In this document: one piece after another, positions 41,154 through 49,825 of the stretch
How the letters are laid out: the number at the start of each line of letters is the position of its first letter
Position numbering within the stretch: position 1 is the stretch's first letter
Source: Bradyrhizobium neotropicale
Lineage (GTDB): Bacteria; Pseudomonadota; Alphaproteobacteria; Rhizobiales; Xanthobacteraceae
Length of the DNA stretch: 56,454 nucleotides
Assembly (NCBI RefSeq): GCF_001641695.1
Contig: NZ_LSEF01000033.1
Coordinates: forward strand, 1 to 56,454
Direction of reading: 5' to 3'
The notes under the pieces: model-generated
What the model saw: only the letters and a program-made list of their open reading frames with translations
Databases searched by the model: none
Told to the model about the DNA's origin: nothing
Program-made: the position numbers and the translations under genes

Positions 41154-42682
41154 TCATCGGCGAGACGCCCCCGCCGTCAGGCGCCTTCGGCGTCGACGCC
41201 ATCGCCATGACCATGCGCTTCGGCGACTTCCTGGCGCTGGACAATGTCGAGCTGAAGGTGCGCCCCGGCTCCTTCCATGCGCTGCTCGGCGAGAACGGCG
41301 CCGGCAAGTCGACGCTCGTCAAATGCATCATGGGCTACTACCACGCGACCGAAGGCGACATCCTGGTCGGCGGCCGCGAGCAGGCGATCGGCAATCCCAA
41401 GGATGCCCACGCGCTCGGGCTCGGCATGGTCTACCAGCACTTCACGCTGGTGCCGGCCATGACGGTTGCCGAAAATCTCGTGCTGGCGCGTGACGACGTA
41501 CCGGCCGTCGTGAATTGGCCGAAGGAGATGAAGGAGCTCGAGGCCTTCCTGGCCCGAATGCCCTTCAAGGTGCCGCTCGGCGCAAAGGTTTCCGACATCT
41601 CCGCCGGCGAGCGGCAGAAATGCGAGATCCTCAAGCAGCTCTATTTGAAGCGCCGCTTCCTGATCCTGGACGAGCCGACCTCGGTGCTGACGCCTGCGGA
41701 GGCCGACGAGGTGCTCGGCATGCTCCGCGACATGGTCGTGAAGGGCGAGCTGACGATCCTGATGATCACTCACAAGTTCCGCGAGGTCATGGCCTTCGCC
41801 GACGAGGTCACGATCCTGCGCCGCGGCAAGCTCGCCGGACACGGCAAGGTCGCCGAGCTCACGCCGGATGCGATGGCCCGCACCATGATCGGCGCGGAGG
41901 AGCTGACGGTGCAGCCGGCGCGCACCGGCGAAGCCGGTAAGGCGCGGCTGGAGCTGGCAAAGCTTCGCGCGCTCGACGATGCCGGCGCCACTGCCGTGCA
42001 TGACGTCTCGCTGACAGTGCGCGCCGGCGAGATCGTCGGCATCGCCGGCGTCTCCGGCAACGGACAGCGCCAGCTCGTCGAGGTCTTGGCCGGCCAGCGC
42101 GAGGCCGAGAGCGGCGAGATCCGCGTCGCGGGCGATCCCTATCACGCCAGCCGCGAGGAGATGCGCCGGCACAGAATGTCGCTGCTGCCCGAAGAGCCGC
42201 TCAAGAACGCCTGCGTCGGCGGCATGAGCGTCGCCGATAACATCGCCTTCCGCGAATTCGACCGCGCGCCCTTCGCAAGCGGCGGCTGGTGGCTCAACCG
42301 CGGCGCCTTCCGCGACGACGCCAGGAAGAAGATCGCGCAGTACAAGATCAAGACCCGCACGCCGGAGACGCCGATCTCGGCGCTGTCGGGCGGCAATGTG
42401 CAGCGCGCCGTGCTCGCCCGCGAGCTCGCCGGAGACGTCGAGGTGCTGATCGCGGCCAATCCCTGCTTCGGGCTCGACTTCGCGGCTGTGGCGCAGATCC
42501 ACGCCGAGATCATGGCCGCCCGCAATCGCGGCGCCGCGGTGCTGCTGGTCAGCGAGGACCTCGACGAGCTGCTCGAACTGTCGGATCGGTTGGTGGTAAT
42601 GTTCCACGGCGAATTCGTGTATGAAGCACGAACCAGCGAGGCCGACCTGACCGTGGTCGGCCGTCACATGGCGGGACATTGA
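41150..42682 (+). CDS. ABC transporter ATP-binding protein 1 (duplicated ATPase)
   Basis: 510 residues from a GTG overlapping the previous stop (GTGA). Two ABC domains. The first has Walker [15 protein letters not shown], signature [13 protein letters not shown] and Walker B LILDEPTS. The second has a degenerate Walker A ([12 protein letters not shown]), signature [16 protein letters not shown], and a Walker B ending in AANPCFGLD. This asymmetry is normal for the RbsA/MglA/NupO-type ATPases of BMP importers. It energises transporter 1. Confidence 0.92.
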   Translation: MIIGETPPPSGAFGVDAIAMTMRFGDFLALDNVELKVRPGSFHALLGENGAGKSTLVKCIMGYYHATEGDILVGGREQAIGNPKDAHALGLGMVYQHFTLVPAMTVAENLVLARDDVPAVVNWPKEMKELEAFLARMPFKVPLGAKVSDISAGERQKCEILKQLYLKRRFLILDEPTSVLTPAEADEVLGMLRDMVVKGELTILMITHKFREVMAFADEVTILRRGKLAGHGKVAELTPDAMARTMIGAEELTVQPARTGEAGKARLELAKLRALDDAGATAVHDVSLTVRAGEIVGIAGVSGNGQRQLVEVLAGQREAESGEIRVAGDPYHASREEMRRHRMSLLPEEPLKNACVGGMSVADNIAFREFDRAPFASGGWWLNRGAFRDDARKKIAQYKIKTRTPETPISALSGGNVQRAVLARELAGDVEVLIAANPCFGLDFAAVAQIHAEIMAARNRGAAVLLVSEDLDELLELSDRLVVMFHGEFVYEARTSEADLTVVGRHMAGH

Positions 42683-42695
42683 CCGCGGAGCAGCG

Positions 42696-43181
42696 ATGAG
42701 CGCCGCATCGGAACGCGACCAACAGTTCTTGCGCCTGTCCTTCGCGGTCGCGCGCCGCGCGCTCACCCATGGCAACCATCCCTTCGGCTGCCTTGTGGTC
42801 GATGCGGGCGGCAAGGTGCTGATCGAGGCCGAAAACGGCTACATGCCGGACCACGACGGCACCGCGCATGCCGAGCGCCTGGCAGCCACGCAAGCTTGCC
42901 GCACGCTCAGCTCCGAGGTGCTGGCGAAGGCGACGCTCTATTCCTCGGCCGAACCCTGCGCGATGTGTGCCGGCGCGATCTACTGGGCCGGCATCGGCCG
43001 CGTCGTCTATGGCCTCAGCGAGCACCGCCTGCGCGGTGTCACCGGCAACCACCCGGAAAATCCCACGCTCGACCTGCCTTGCCGCACGGTTTTCGCCAGC
43101 GGCCAGCGCCCCACCGAAGTCGTCGGCCCGCTGCTGGAAGACGAGGCCGAAGCGCTGCACGACGGCGTGTGGACGAAGTAG
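42696..43181 (+). CDS. Nucleobase/nucleoside deaminase (guanine deaminase GuaD-like, CDA fold)
   Basis: 161 residues. The zinc motif is HAE (TAHAERLAATQA) with PCAMC (YSSAEPCAMCAGAIYW), the cytidine/guanine deaminase fold. The IYWAGIGRVVYGLSEHRLRG segment resembles B. subtilis-type guanine deaminases, so deamination of guanine to xanthine is likely; adenosine or cytosine-type substrates are not excluded. GGAGCAGCG precedes the ATG, 13 bp after the ATPase gene. It is the last gene of operon 1, so imported purines would be deaminated at once. Confidence 0.8.
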   Translation: MSAASERDQQFLRLSFAVARRALTHGNHPFGCLVVDAGGKVLIEAENGYMPDHDGTAHAERLAATQACRTLSSEVLAKATLYSSAEPCAMCAGAIYWAGIGRVVYGLSEHRLRGVTGNHPENPTLDLPCRTVFASGQRPTEVVGPLLEDEAEALHDGVWTK

Positions 43182-43198
43182 GCGCTGTTGTAGCCGTC

Positions 43199-43290
43199 GT
43201 AGGGTGGGCAAAGCGAAGCGTGCCCACCAATTGCGAACCGCGATTCCGGAAAGTGGTGGGCACGGCGCAATGCGCCTTTGCCCACCCTAC
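43199..43290. repeat. Palindromic dispersed repeat, GTAGGGTGGGCAAAG type
   Basis: The 92-bp element begins GTAGGGTGGGCAAA and ends with its exact complement TTTGCCCACCCTAC. An inner inverted pair (GTGCCCACCA and TGGTGGGCAC) forms a long cruciform. I recognise it as a high-copy Bradyrhizobium repeat. It lies between convergent genes and probably serves as transcription end. Confidence 0.75.
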
Positions 43291-43352
43291 GGCGGACGCG
43301 CAAATGGCGCCGCGCATTCTCGCGCGACGCCATCCTCAGGTCCGTCCGCCGA

Positions 43353-44459
43353 TCAGAACTTCATGGTGATGCCACCATAAACCGTGGACTCGGTGCAGCT
43401 CTTGGTGCTCTGGCCGGTCGCGGCGACTGTGCAGACGCCGGGCATGGCGTTGTGGTCGAGGCCGAACTTGTTCTGCCAGTAGCGATAGGCGACCCAGAGG
43501 TCGACGAAGTGCGAGTACTTGTCGCCCCACACCGCCTTCGCGGCATCGAAGGTCAGGCGTATCGGCTCGCTGTTCAGCTCAGTCTTGGACGCCGTGGAGA
43601 AGCGGCCGATGCCCGAGAGCGCAGGGAGGCCATTCGAGTCACCCTTCGGCCCGTACCAGCCGGCGCGGCCGCTGATCGACCAGAACTGCATGCTCGGCGG
43701 CAGGAAGCCGAGGTCCATGTAGTAGTTGATTTCGACCGCCCAGGTCGGGTTGTAGCTGACATTGCCATCCGAGTTGCAGGCGACGCCCGCGGGCCCGGCG
43801 ACGAACAGTCCGCACTGGGTGAAGGCATTGTGGTTCGAGAACTCCCAGTACATCAACGGCGCGACGTTGATGTAGCCCTTGTAGGGAAGGTCGAAGGCGA
43901 ACTGCAGACCGGCGACGACGTCGCGCTTGGCCGGCGCGAGGAAGGTGTTCTCGCTGTTGCCGTCCATACCGACTTCGAACGAGACGTTGTGCAGCGGCCC
44001 CATGGTGAAGGCCTTGGTGTTGAACAGCTCGTTCCAGCCGAAGGTCGAGCGGAACAGGCCGTAGATTTCGGTGGCGCCCGCGCAGTTGCCGGCGGCGCCG
44101 CTGATGGTCACGCCCGGCGCGGTGCAGGGCGAGGCCGGGTCGTTGTGACCCGACTTGAACATCGAGATGGTGAAGAAGTTGGTGCCGTACGACCACAGGT
44201 CGAAGTGGGTGAAGGAATAGACCTGCTTGGCGGTGGTGCCGTTGATGCTGCCATTCGGATTGACGCTCCACATGCCGGGATCAGTGCCCTTGGGCATCCA
44301 GGAGAACGTCACGCGGTTATCGATCACGAGGAAGAACGGAAGATCGGCCGGCTTCTTGGTGGCCTTGACCGGTAAATCCGCCGCGAGAGCTGGGCCACCA
44401 TTGGCCAGCGTAGCAAGTGACAGCATCGTTGCTGCCATTGCCATGTAACGAAACGACAT
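43353..44459 (-). CDS. Outer-membrane channel, possibly Tsx-like nucleoside porin
   Basis: 368 residues from the ATG at 44459; GGGGG lies upstream. A signal peptide (MAMAATMLSLATLANGGPAL, cleavage at ALAAD) is followed by alternating beta-strand sequence and a C-terminal aromatic residue (GGITMKF), as in barrel proteins. FTHFDLWSYGTNFFTISMFK resembles the Tsx/OmpK channel region, and FVDLWVAYRYWQNKFGLDHN resembles its last strands. Four cysteines sit in loops, which is unusual. In this setting a nucleoside channel is the natural reading; the family match is by eye only. It is divergent from transporter operon 2. Confidence 0.65.
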   Translation of the reverse strand: MSFRYMAMAATMLSLATLANGGPALAADLPVKATKKPADLPFFLVIDNRVTFSWMPKGTDPGMWSVNPNGSINGTTAKQVYSFTHFDLWSYGTNFFTISMFKSGHNDPASPCTAPGVTISGAAGNCAGATEIYGLFRSTFGWNELFNTKAFTMGPLHNVSFEVGMDGNSENTFLAPAKRDVVAGLQFAFDLPYKGYINVAPLMYWEFSNHNAFTQCGLFVAGPAGVACNSDGNVSYNPTWAVEINYYMDLGFLPPSMQFWSISGRAGWYGPKGDSNGLPALSGIGRFSTASKTELNSEPIRLTFDAAKAVWGDKYSHFVDLWVAYRYWQNKFGLDHNAMPGVCTVAATGQSTKSCTESTVYGGITMKF

Positions 44460-45030
44460 TCTGAAGACCCCCAAGTTTGACAATTAGAAATGACCGCCCT
44501 TGGGTGCGACACTTGCGCCGATATCCCGGAGTGAGAAGCCTCATCTTTTTCCAGGGCGTGCCGTATGTTTCGGCAGCACGCAGCGTCTCATCGCGGATTT
44601 GCAGGCATCACGCGCGCTGCTTGCGTGCGCTTGACGCATGCTCGTTGCCGAACATTCCCGTTTGGTTTTTTCGGTCTTTTCTAGGCGTCGCGCGAAGCAT
44701 CGATCGCGCAGTACGGCGGTCGCTTTCGCGTCGTGGCGATGCATGCAGGGATGGCGACGCTGCTGCTCAACTTCTCGTCAAGCCTGCACAGCGGGTTCCG
44801 ATTTGGTTTGAACCGTCACAAAATTGCAACAGGCGCGACCCGTCTCGGCGATCGCGGCAGCCTTCCAGACCACAACTGGCCGCCTTTCCCGCTCTCTGAC
44901 ATGGACACGCCTCGCGAACGCTGGCGCCTGCCAAAGCATTGAGCAAGGGATGGCGCTTTTTCACATCTTACGCGGCAGTTCAAACTAGCCCACAATTGAG
45001 GCAACTCACCCCCTGCAAGTGTACCAGCGC
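44460..45030. other. 571-bp divergent intergenic region between the porin-like gene and ABC operon 2
   Basis: No credible gene on either strand. I searched for GG-N10-GC sigma-54 elements in the right orientation and found none worth calling (TGGGTGCGACACTTGC at 44500-44515 has the spacing but a poor -24 box and is 500 bp away). A CAAACTAGCCCACAATTGAGG stretch just before 45031 may hold a sigma-70 promoter. Confidence 0.4.
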
Positions 45031-46602
45031 ATGTTAGACCCGACGCCCAACGGCCTGCATTCCGGCGAACCGCCGCTGCTTCAGACGCGCGGGCTCACCA
45101 AGCGCTATGGTGATTTCGTCGCCAACGACTCTATCGACATCGAGATCCGGCCCGGGGAGATCCATGCGCTGCTCGGCGAGAACGGCGCCGGCAAGTCGAC
45201 GCTGGTCAAGGCGATCTACGGGCTGATCCAGCCCAGCGCCGGCGAGATTAGCTGGCAGGGTCGGCCGATCGTCCTGTCCGGTCCCTCGGACGCACGCCGC
45301 CGCGGCATCGGCATGGTGTTCCAGCACTTCTCGCTGTTCGACAATCTCACCGTCGCCGAGAATGTCGCGCTCGGCCTCGACGGGAGTGAGTCCTTCAAGG
45401 ACATGTCGGCGCGGCTCGCGCAGGTATCGAAGACCTACGGCCTCCCGCTCGATCCCAAACGCGAGGTCTGGCAATTGTCAGTCGGCGAACGCCAGCGCAT
45501 CGAGATCGTCCGCGCGCTGATGCAGGATCCGAAATTCCTGATCCTGGACGAGCCCACGGCGGTGCTGACGCCACAGGAGGCCGATCAGCTCTCCATCGTG
45601 CTGGAACGGCTCAAGGCTGAGGGCCGCGCCATCCTCTACATCAGTCACAAGCTCGACGAGGTGAAGCGGCTCTGCGACACCGCCACTATCCTGCGCGCCG
45701 GGAAGAAGGTCGCGACCCGCAACCCACGGCTCGAGACCGCGGCCTCGCTGGCGCGCATGATGGTGGGTAGCGAGATCAAGGAAGTGAGGGCCGCGGCCGG
45801 CCGGCAGACCACGGTGCCGCGGCTGGTCGTCAACGATCTCTCGCTGGCGCCAGCCGAGGCGCATGGCGTGCGGCTCGAACACGTCTCGTTCGAATTGAAG
45901 GGCGGTGAGATCCTCGGCATCGCCGGCGTGGCCGGCAACGGACAGGACGAGCTGTTCGCCGCGCTCTCCGGCGAGCGACTGTCGAAAGACCCGGGCGCCG
46001 TGGTGATCGAAGGCATCGCCGCCGGCCATCTCTCGATCACCGGGCGGCGCAAGCTGGGCGCGGCGTTCGTGCCGGAGGAGCGGCTCGGCCACGGCACCGC
46101 GCCGCGCATGAAGCTGTCGGAGAATGCGTTGCTCACCGGCCACGCCGCGAGCCGCATGGTTCGTCACGGCTTCATCGACACCGCAGCGACACTGAAGACC
46201 GTCGACACGGCGACCGAGACGTTCGACGTGCGCAAGGCCAAGCGCGATCCGGAAGCGGCAAGTCTCTCCGGCGGCAATCTGCAGAAATTCATCGTCGGTC
46301 GCGAGATCCTGCGCAACCCGGCGGTGCTGGTGGTGAGCCAGCCCACTTGGGGCGTCGACGCCGGCGCGGCCGCCGTGATCCGCCAGGCACTGCTTGATCT
46401 GGCGACGGAGGGCGCAGCGGTGCTGGTCACGAGTCAGGACCTCGACGAGCTCGTCGAAATCACCGACCGCATCGCCGTGATGTTCCACGGACGGCTGTCG
46501 GTGCCGCTGCCGACCCGCGAAACCACGCGCGAAAAACTCGGCCTGTTGATGGGCGGCAGCAGTCTGGAGCCGAAGGAGGCCGTGCATGCATCTGGTGCTT
46601 GA
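45031..46602 (+). CDS. ABC transporter ATP-binding protein 2 (duplicated ATPase)
   Basis: 523 residues from the ATG at 45031; a GTG four codons earlier is possible and neither has a clear ribosome binding site. The first ATPase domain has [27 protein letters not shown] and LILDEPTAVL. The second has a modified Walker A (AGVAGNGQDELF), signature SLSGGNLQKFIVG and QPTWGVDAGA. It is the same domain plan as its paralogue at 41150, but starts the operon instead of following the permeases. It overlaps the next gene by 17 bp. Confidence 0.92.
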   Translation: MLDPTPNGLHSGEPPLLQTRGLTKRYGDFVANDSIDIEIRPGEIHALLGENGAGKSTLVKAIYGLIQPSAGEISWQGRPIVLSGPSDARRRGIGMVFQHFSLFDNLTVAENVALGLDGSESFKDMSARLAQVSKTYGLPLDPKREVWQLSVGERQRIEIVRALMQDPKFLILDEPTAVLTPQEADQLSIVLERLKAEGRAILYISHKLDEVKRLCDTATILRAGKKVATRNPRLETAASLARMMVGSEIKEVRAAAGRQTTVPRLVVNDLSLAPAEAHGVRLEHVSFELKGGEILGIAGVAGNGQDELFAALSGERLSKDPGAVVIEGIAAGHLSITGRRKLGAAFVPEERLGHGTAPRMKLSENALLTGHAASRMVRHGFIDTAATLKTVDTATETFDVRKAKRDPEAASLSGGNLQKFIVGREILRNPAVLVVSQPTWGVDAGAAAVIRQALLDLATEGAAVLVTSQDLDELVEITDRIAVMFHGRLSVPLPTRETTREKLGLLMGGSSLEPKEAVHASGA

Positions 46603-47677
46603 GAAGCGTGCCGAGCGCTCTGGCACGATCGCGCTGGTCTCTCCCCTGATCGCGATCGGATTGACGCTTCTGACCATGGTGATCCTGTTCGCGATCCTCG
46701 GTAAGAATCCGCTGCTCGCGCTCGATGCCTATTTCATCGCGCCGCTGACCGACGGCTATTCGCTGCAGGAGATCGCAGTGAAGGCGACGCCGCTGGTGAT
46801 GATCGCGATCGGGCTGTCGCTGTGCTATCTCGCCAACGCCTGGAACATCGGCGCCGAGGGGCAATTCCTCATCGGTGCGGTGGCCGGAAGCTGGATCGCG
46901 GTGAAGACACAAGGCACCGATGCCGGGGCCTGGGTGCTGCCGGCCATGCTGCTGCTCGCAGCAGTCGCGGGCGCGCTCTACGCGCTCATTCCGGCAATCT
47001 GCAAGGTGAGGTTCGGCGCCAGCGAAATCCTGACCAGCCTGATGCTGGTCTATATCGCCGACCTCTCGCTCGACTACCTCGTGCGCGGGCCCTGGCGCGA
47101 TCCGCACGGCTTCAACTTTCCGACCACCGCGGAGTTCGATCCGGTGGCGACGGTCCCGCTCCTGATCGAGGGCGGCCGGCTGCATCTCGGGTCCATCATC
47201 GCGCTGCTGGTGGTTGCGGCGGCGGCGATCCTGCTCGGGCGTACCATCAAGGGATTCGAGATCCGTGTGGTGGGCGCGGCGCCACGCGCGGCGCGGTTCG
47301 GCGGCTTCAACGCCAACCAGCTGGTCATCCTGACCTTCGCGGTCTCCGGCGCACTGGCGGGCCTCGCCGGCATCATCGAGGTCGCTGGTCCCGTCGGACA
47401 TCTCCAGCCCGGCATCTCGCCCGGCTATGGCTTTACCGCGATCATCGTCGCCTTTCTCGGCCGGCTGAACCCGGTTGGAATACTAATTGCAGGTCTGTTC
47501 CTCGCATTGACCTTTATCGGCGGCGAGCAGGCCCAGATCGCAATGAAGATCCCGTTGGATGTCACCAAGGTTTTCCAGGGCATTCTGCTGTTCTACGTGC
47601 TCGCCTGCGATTCCCTCATTCTCTACCGTTTCCGGCTGGTCTTCTCGAACCGTCAGGTGACCCGTGGAGCTGGTTGA
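46586..47677 (+). CDS. ABC transporter permease 2A
   Basis: 363 residues with about nine membrane segments (IALVSPLIAIGLTLLTMVIL at the start). The permease loop LANAWNIGAEGQFLIGAVAG and PGYGFTAIIVAFLGRLNPVG are those of BMP-type importers. The start lies 17 bp inside the ATPase gene, so translation is coupled. Confidence 0.9.
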   Translation: MHLVLEKRAERSGTIALVSPLIAIGLTLLTMVILFAILGKNPLLALDAYFIAPLTDGYSLQEIAVKATPLVMIAIGLSLCYLANAWNIGAEGQFLIGAVAGSWIAVKTQGTDAGAWVLPAMLLLAAVAGALYALIPAICKVRFGASEILTSLMLVYIADLSLDYLVRGPWRDPHGFNFPTTAEFDPVATVPLLIEGGRLHLGSIIALLVVAAAAILLGRTIKGFEIRVVGAAPRAARFGGFNANQLVILTFAVSGALAGLAGIIEVAGPVGHLQPGISPGYGFTAIIVAFLGRLNPVGILIAGLFLALTFIGGEQAQIAMKIPLDVTKVFQGILLFYVLACDSLILYRFRLVFSNRQVTRGAG

Positions 47678-48581
47678 GGCCATCATCCTGTCGGTGCTCG
47701 CCGCTTCGACGCCGCTGCTGATTGCGGCGACCGGCGAGCTCCTGACCGAGCGCTCCGGCGTGCTCAATCTCGGCGTCGAGGGCATGATGATCATGGGTGC
47801 GGCCTGCGGCTTTGCCGGCGCCTGGCTGAGCGGCTCGATCCTGGTCGGCGCGCTCTGCGGCATGGTCGCGGGGACCCTGATGTCACTGATCTTCGCGCTG
47901 ATGGCGCTCGGGCTCGCCGTCAACCAGGTTGCGACCGGCCTCGCGCTGACCATCCTCGGCGTCGGCCTCTCCGGCCTGATCGGCGCCGGTTTTGTCGGCG
48001 AGCGCATCACTCCGGCTGCGCATCTCGACATTCCCGGCCTCACGGATATCCCCTTCATCGGCAACGTGCTGTTCGGCCAGGACGCCTTCGTCTATCTCTC
48101 GCTGGCGTTGATCGTCGGCGTGTGGTGGTTCCTGTACCGCACCCGGCCGGGCCTGATCCTGCGCGCCTGCGGCGACAACCACCTCTCCGCGCATGCGCTC
48201 GGCTATCCCGTGCTGCGCATCCGCACCCTGGCCGTGATGTTCGGCGGCGCCTGTGCCGGGCTTGCCGGCGCTTATCTGCCGCTCGCCTACACGCCGTTCT
48301 TCATTCCCGGCATGACCGCCGGTCGCGGCTGGATCGCCCTGGCGCTGGTCGTGTTCTCATCCTGGCGGCCGGGGCGGCTTGTCGTCGGCGCCTATTTGTT
48401 CGGCGCGGTGACGATCCTGCAACTGCACGCGCAGGGCTGGGGCGTCGGCATTCCCTCGCAGTTCATGTCGGCGCTGCCGTATCTCGCGACCATCATCGTT
48501 CTGGTCCTGCTGTCCCGCGCGCGCACCGGTGGCTCGACCGCGCCGGCCGCACTCGGCACCGTATTCGTGCCCGACCGCTGA
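47664..48581 (+). CDS. ABC transporter permease 2B
   Basis: 305 residues from a GTG overlapping the previous gene by 14 bp. LTERSGVLNLGVEGMMIMGA and FIPGMTAGRGWIALALVVFS mark the second permease of the importer. It is very similar in layout to 39518-40444. Confidence 0.9.
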   Translation: MELVEAIILSVLAASTPLLIAATGELLTERSGVLNLGVEGMMIMGAACGFAGAWLSGSILVGALCGMVAGTLMSLIFALMALGLAVNQVATGLALTILGVGLSGLIGAGFVGERITPAAHLDIPGLTDIPFIGNVLFGQDAFVYLSLALIVGVWWFLYRTRPGLILRACGDNHLSAHALGYPVLRIRTLAVMFGGACAGLAGAYLPLAYTPFFIPGMTAGRGWIALALVVFSSWRPGRLVVGAYLFGAVTILQLHAQGWGVGIPSQFMSALPYLATIIVLVLLSRARTGGSTAPAALGTVFVPDR

Positions 48582-48652
48582 TTTTTTCCGTAGCGTGCGC
48601 GAAGGGGCGCGCATGGTGCGGATCGTGGCTTTCCCCGACTGTTTGGAGATTG

Positions 48653-49732
48653 ATGATGAGGAAAACACTTCTTGCGCTGGCTGCCGGGCTTCTGCTTGCC
48701 GGGAGCGTCGGTGCAGCCTCTGCCGCCGACAAACTGAAGGTCGGTTTCATTTATCTCGGTCCGATCGGCGATCTCGGCTGGACCTATCAGCATGAGCTCG
48801 CCCGCCAGGCGCTGGTGAAGGAGCTCGGCGACAAGATCGAGACGACCTATCTCGAGAACGTCCCCGAAGGTCCCGACGCCGAACGCGCGATCGAGCAACT
48901 CGCCCGCGCCGGCAACAAGCTGATCTTCACGACCTCGTTCGGCTACATGGATCCGACACTGAAGGTCGCCAAGAGATTTCCGAACGTGCATTTCGAGCAC
49001 GCCACCGGCTACAAGCGCAACGCGAACATGTCGACCTATTCGGCGAGATGGTACCAGGGCCGCTACATCCAAGGCCTGATCGCGGCCAAGATGTCGAAGT
49101 CAGGCGTGCTCGGCTATATCGGCTCGTTCCCGATTCCCGAGGTCGTCTCCGGCATCAACGCGACGATCCTCGCGGCGCAGACCATCAACCCGAACATCAA
49201 GGTCAAGATCATCTGGGCCAACACCTGGTTCGATCCGGGCAAGGAGGCCGATGCTGCCAAGGCGCTGATCGACCAGGGCGCTGACATCATCATGCAGCAC
49301 ACGGATTCGCCGGCGGCGATGCAGATCGCCAGCGAGCGCGGCAAGCTCGCCTTCGGCCAGGACTCCGAAATGATCAAGTTCGGGCCGAAGACGCAGCTGA
49401 CCTCGATCCTAGACACCTGGGGCCCCTACTACATCGCCCGCGTCAAGGCCGAGCTCGACGGCACCTGGAAGTCGGAGGATAGTTGGGGCGGCCTCGACAG
49501 CCACATGTTCGCGATGGCGCCGTACACCAACATGCCCGACGACGTGAAGAAGATGGCCGAAGACGCCCAGGCGGCGATCACGGCCGGCAAGCTGCATCCG
49601 TTCAAGTGCCCGATCGTTGGGCAGGACGACAAGCCGATCGAGTGCAAGGGCGGCGATCATCTCGACGACGGCCAGATCCTCGGCATGAATTTCTACGTCA
49701 AGGGCATCGACGACAAGCTTCCCGGCAAGTAG
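48653..49732 (+). CDS. BMP-family substrate-binding protein of nucleoside/purine ABC transporter 2
   Basis: 359 residues (or 358 from the second ATG, which has better spacing from TTGGAG). A Sec signal peptide (MMRKTLLALAAGLLLAGSVG, cleavage near ASAAD) precedes the PnrA/Bmp fold: VGFIYLGPIGDLGWTYQHEL, NKLIFTTSFGYMDPTLKVAK and ADIIMQHTDSPAAM. It is the last gene of operon 2. Two cysteines near the end (HPFKCPIVGQDDKPIECKGG) may form a disulfide absent from paralogue 1. Substrate difference between the two importers is likely but unknown. Confidence 0.9.
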   Translation: MMRKTLLALAAGLLLAGSVGAASAADKLKVGFIYLGPIGDLGWTYQHELARQALVKELGDKIETTYLENVPEGPDAERAIEQLARAGNKLIFTTSFGYMDPTLKVAKRFPNVHFEHATGYKRNANMSTYSARWYQGRYIQGLIAAKMSKSGVLGYIGSFPIPEVVSGINATILAAQTINPNIKVKIIWANTWFDPGKEADAAKALIDQGADIIMQHTDSPAAMQIASERGKLAFGQDSEMIKFGPKTQLTSILDTWGPYYIARVKAELDGTWKSEDSWGGLDSHMFAMAPYTNMPDDVKKMAEDAQAAITAGKLHPFKCPIVGQDDKPIECKGGDHLDDGQILGMNFYVKGIDDKLPGK

Positions 49733-49781
49733 CACGCTTCTTGCTTCGGGGAATTCACCTGCTCCTCCCGGAGGAGGTTCG

Positions 49782-49822
49782 AGGGGGTAGCCACAAGCAC
49801 CCGGCACTTGTAGTTGCCCCCT
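49782..49822. terminator. Bidirectional terminator between ABC operon 2 and the deaminase gene
   Basis: A long imperfect hairpin: AGGGGGTAGCCACAAG pairs with CTTGTAGTTGCCCCCT. It lies 50 bp after the binding-protein stop and next to the convergent deaminase stop at 49826, followed by CTTCTA. A second short dyad CTCCTC-CCG-GAGGAG lies at 49772-49786. Confidence 0.65.
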
Positions 49823-49825
49823 CTT

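Noticed and set aside
41177..42814. 545-codon minus-strand frame opposite the ABC ATPase and deaminase genes
   Set aside because: Shadow frame produced by codon bias. The plus strand has two Walker/signature sets and overlapping starts with its neighbours.
44500..44516. Possible sigma-54 site before ABC operon 2
   Set aside because: GG-N10-GC spacing is present but the -24 box matches at only three of six positions and it lies over 500 bp from the start codon.
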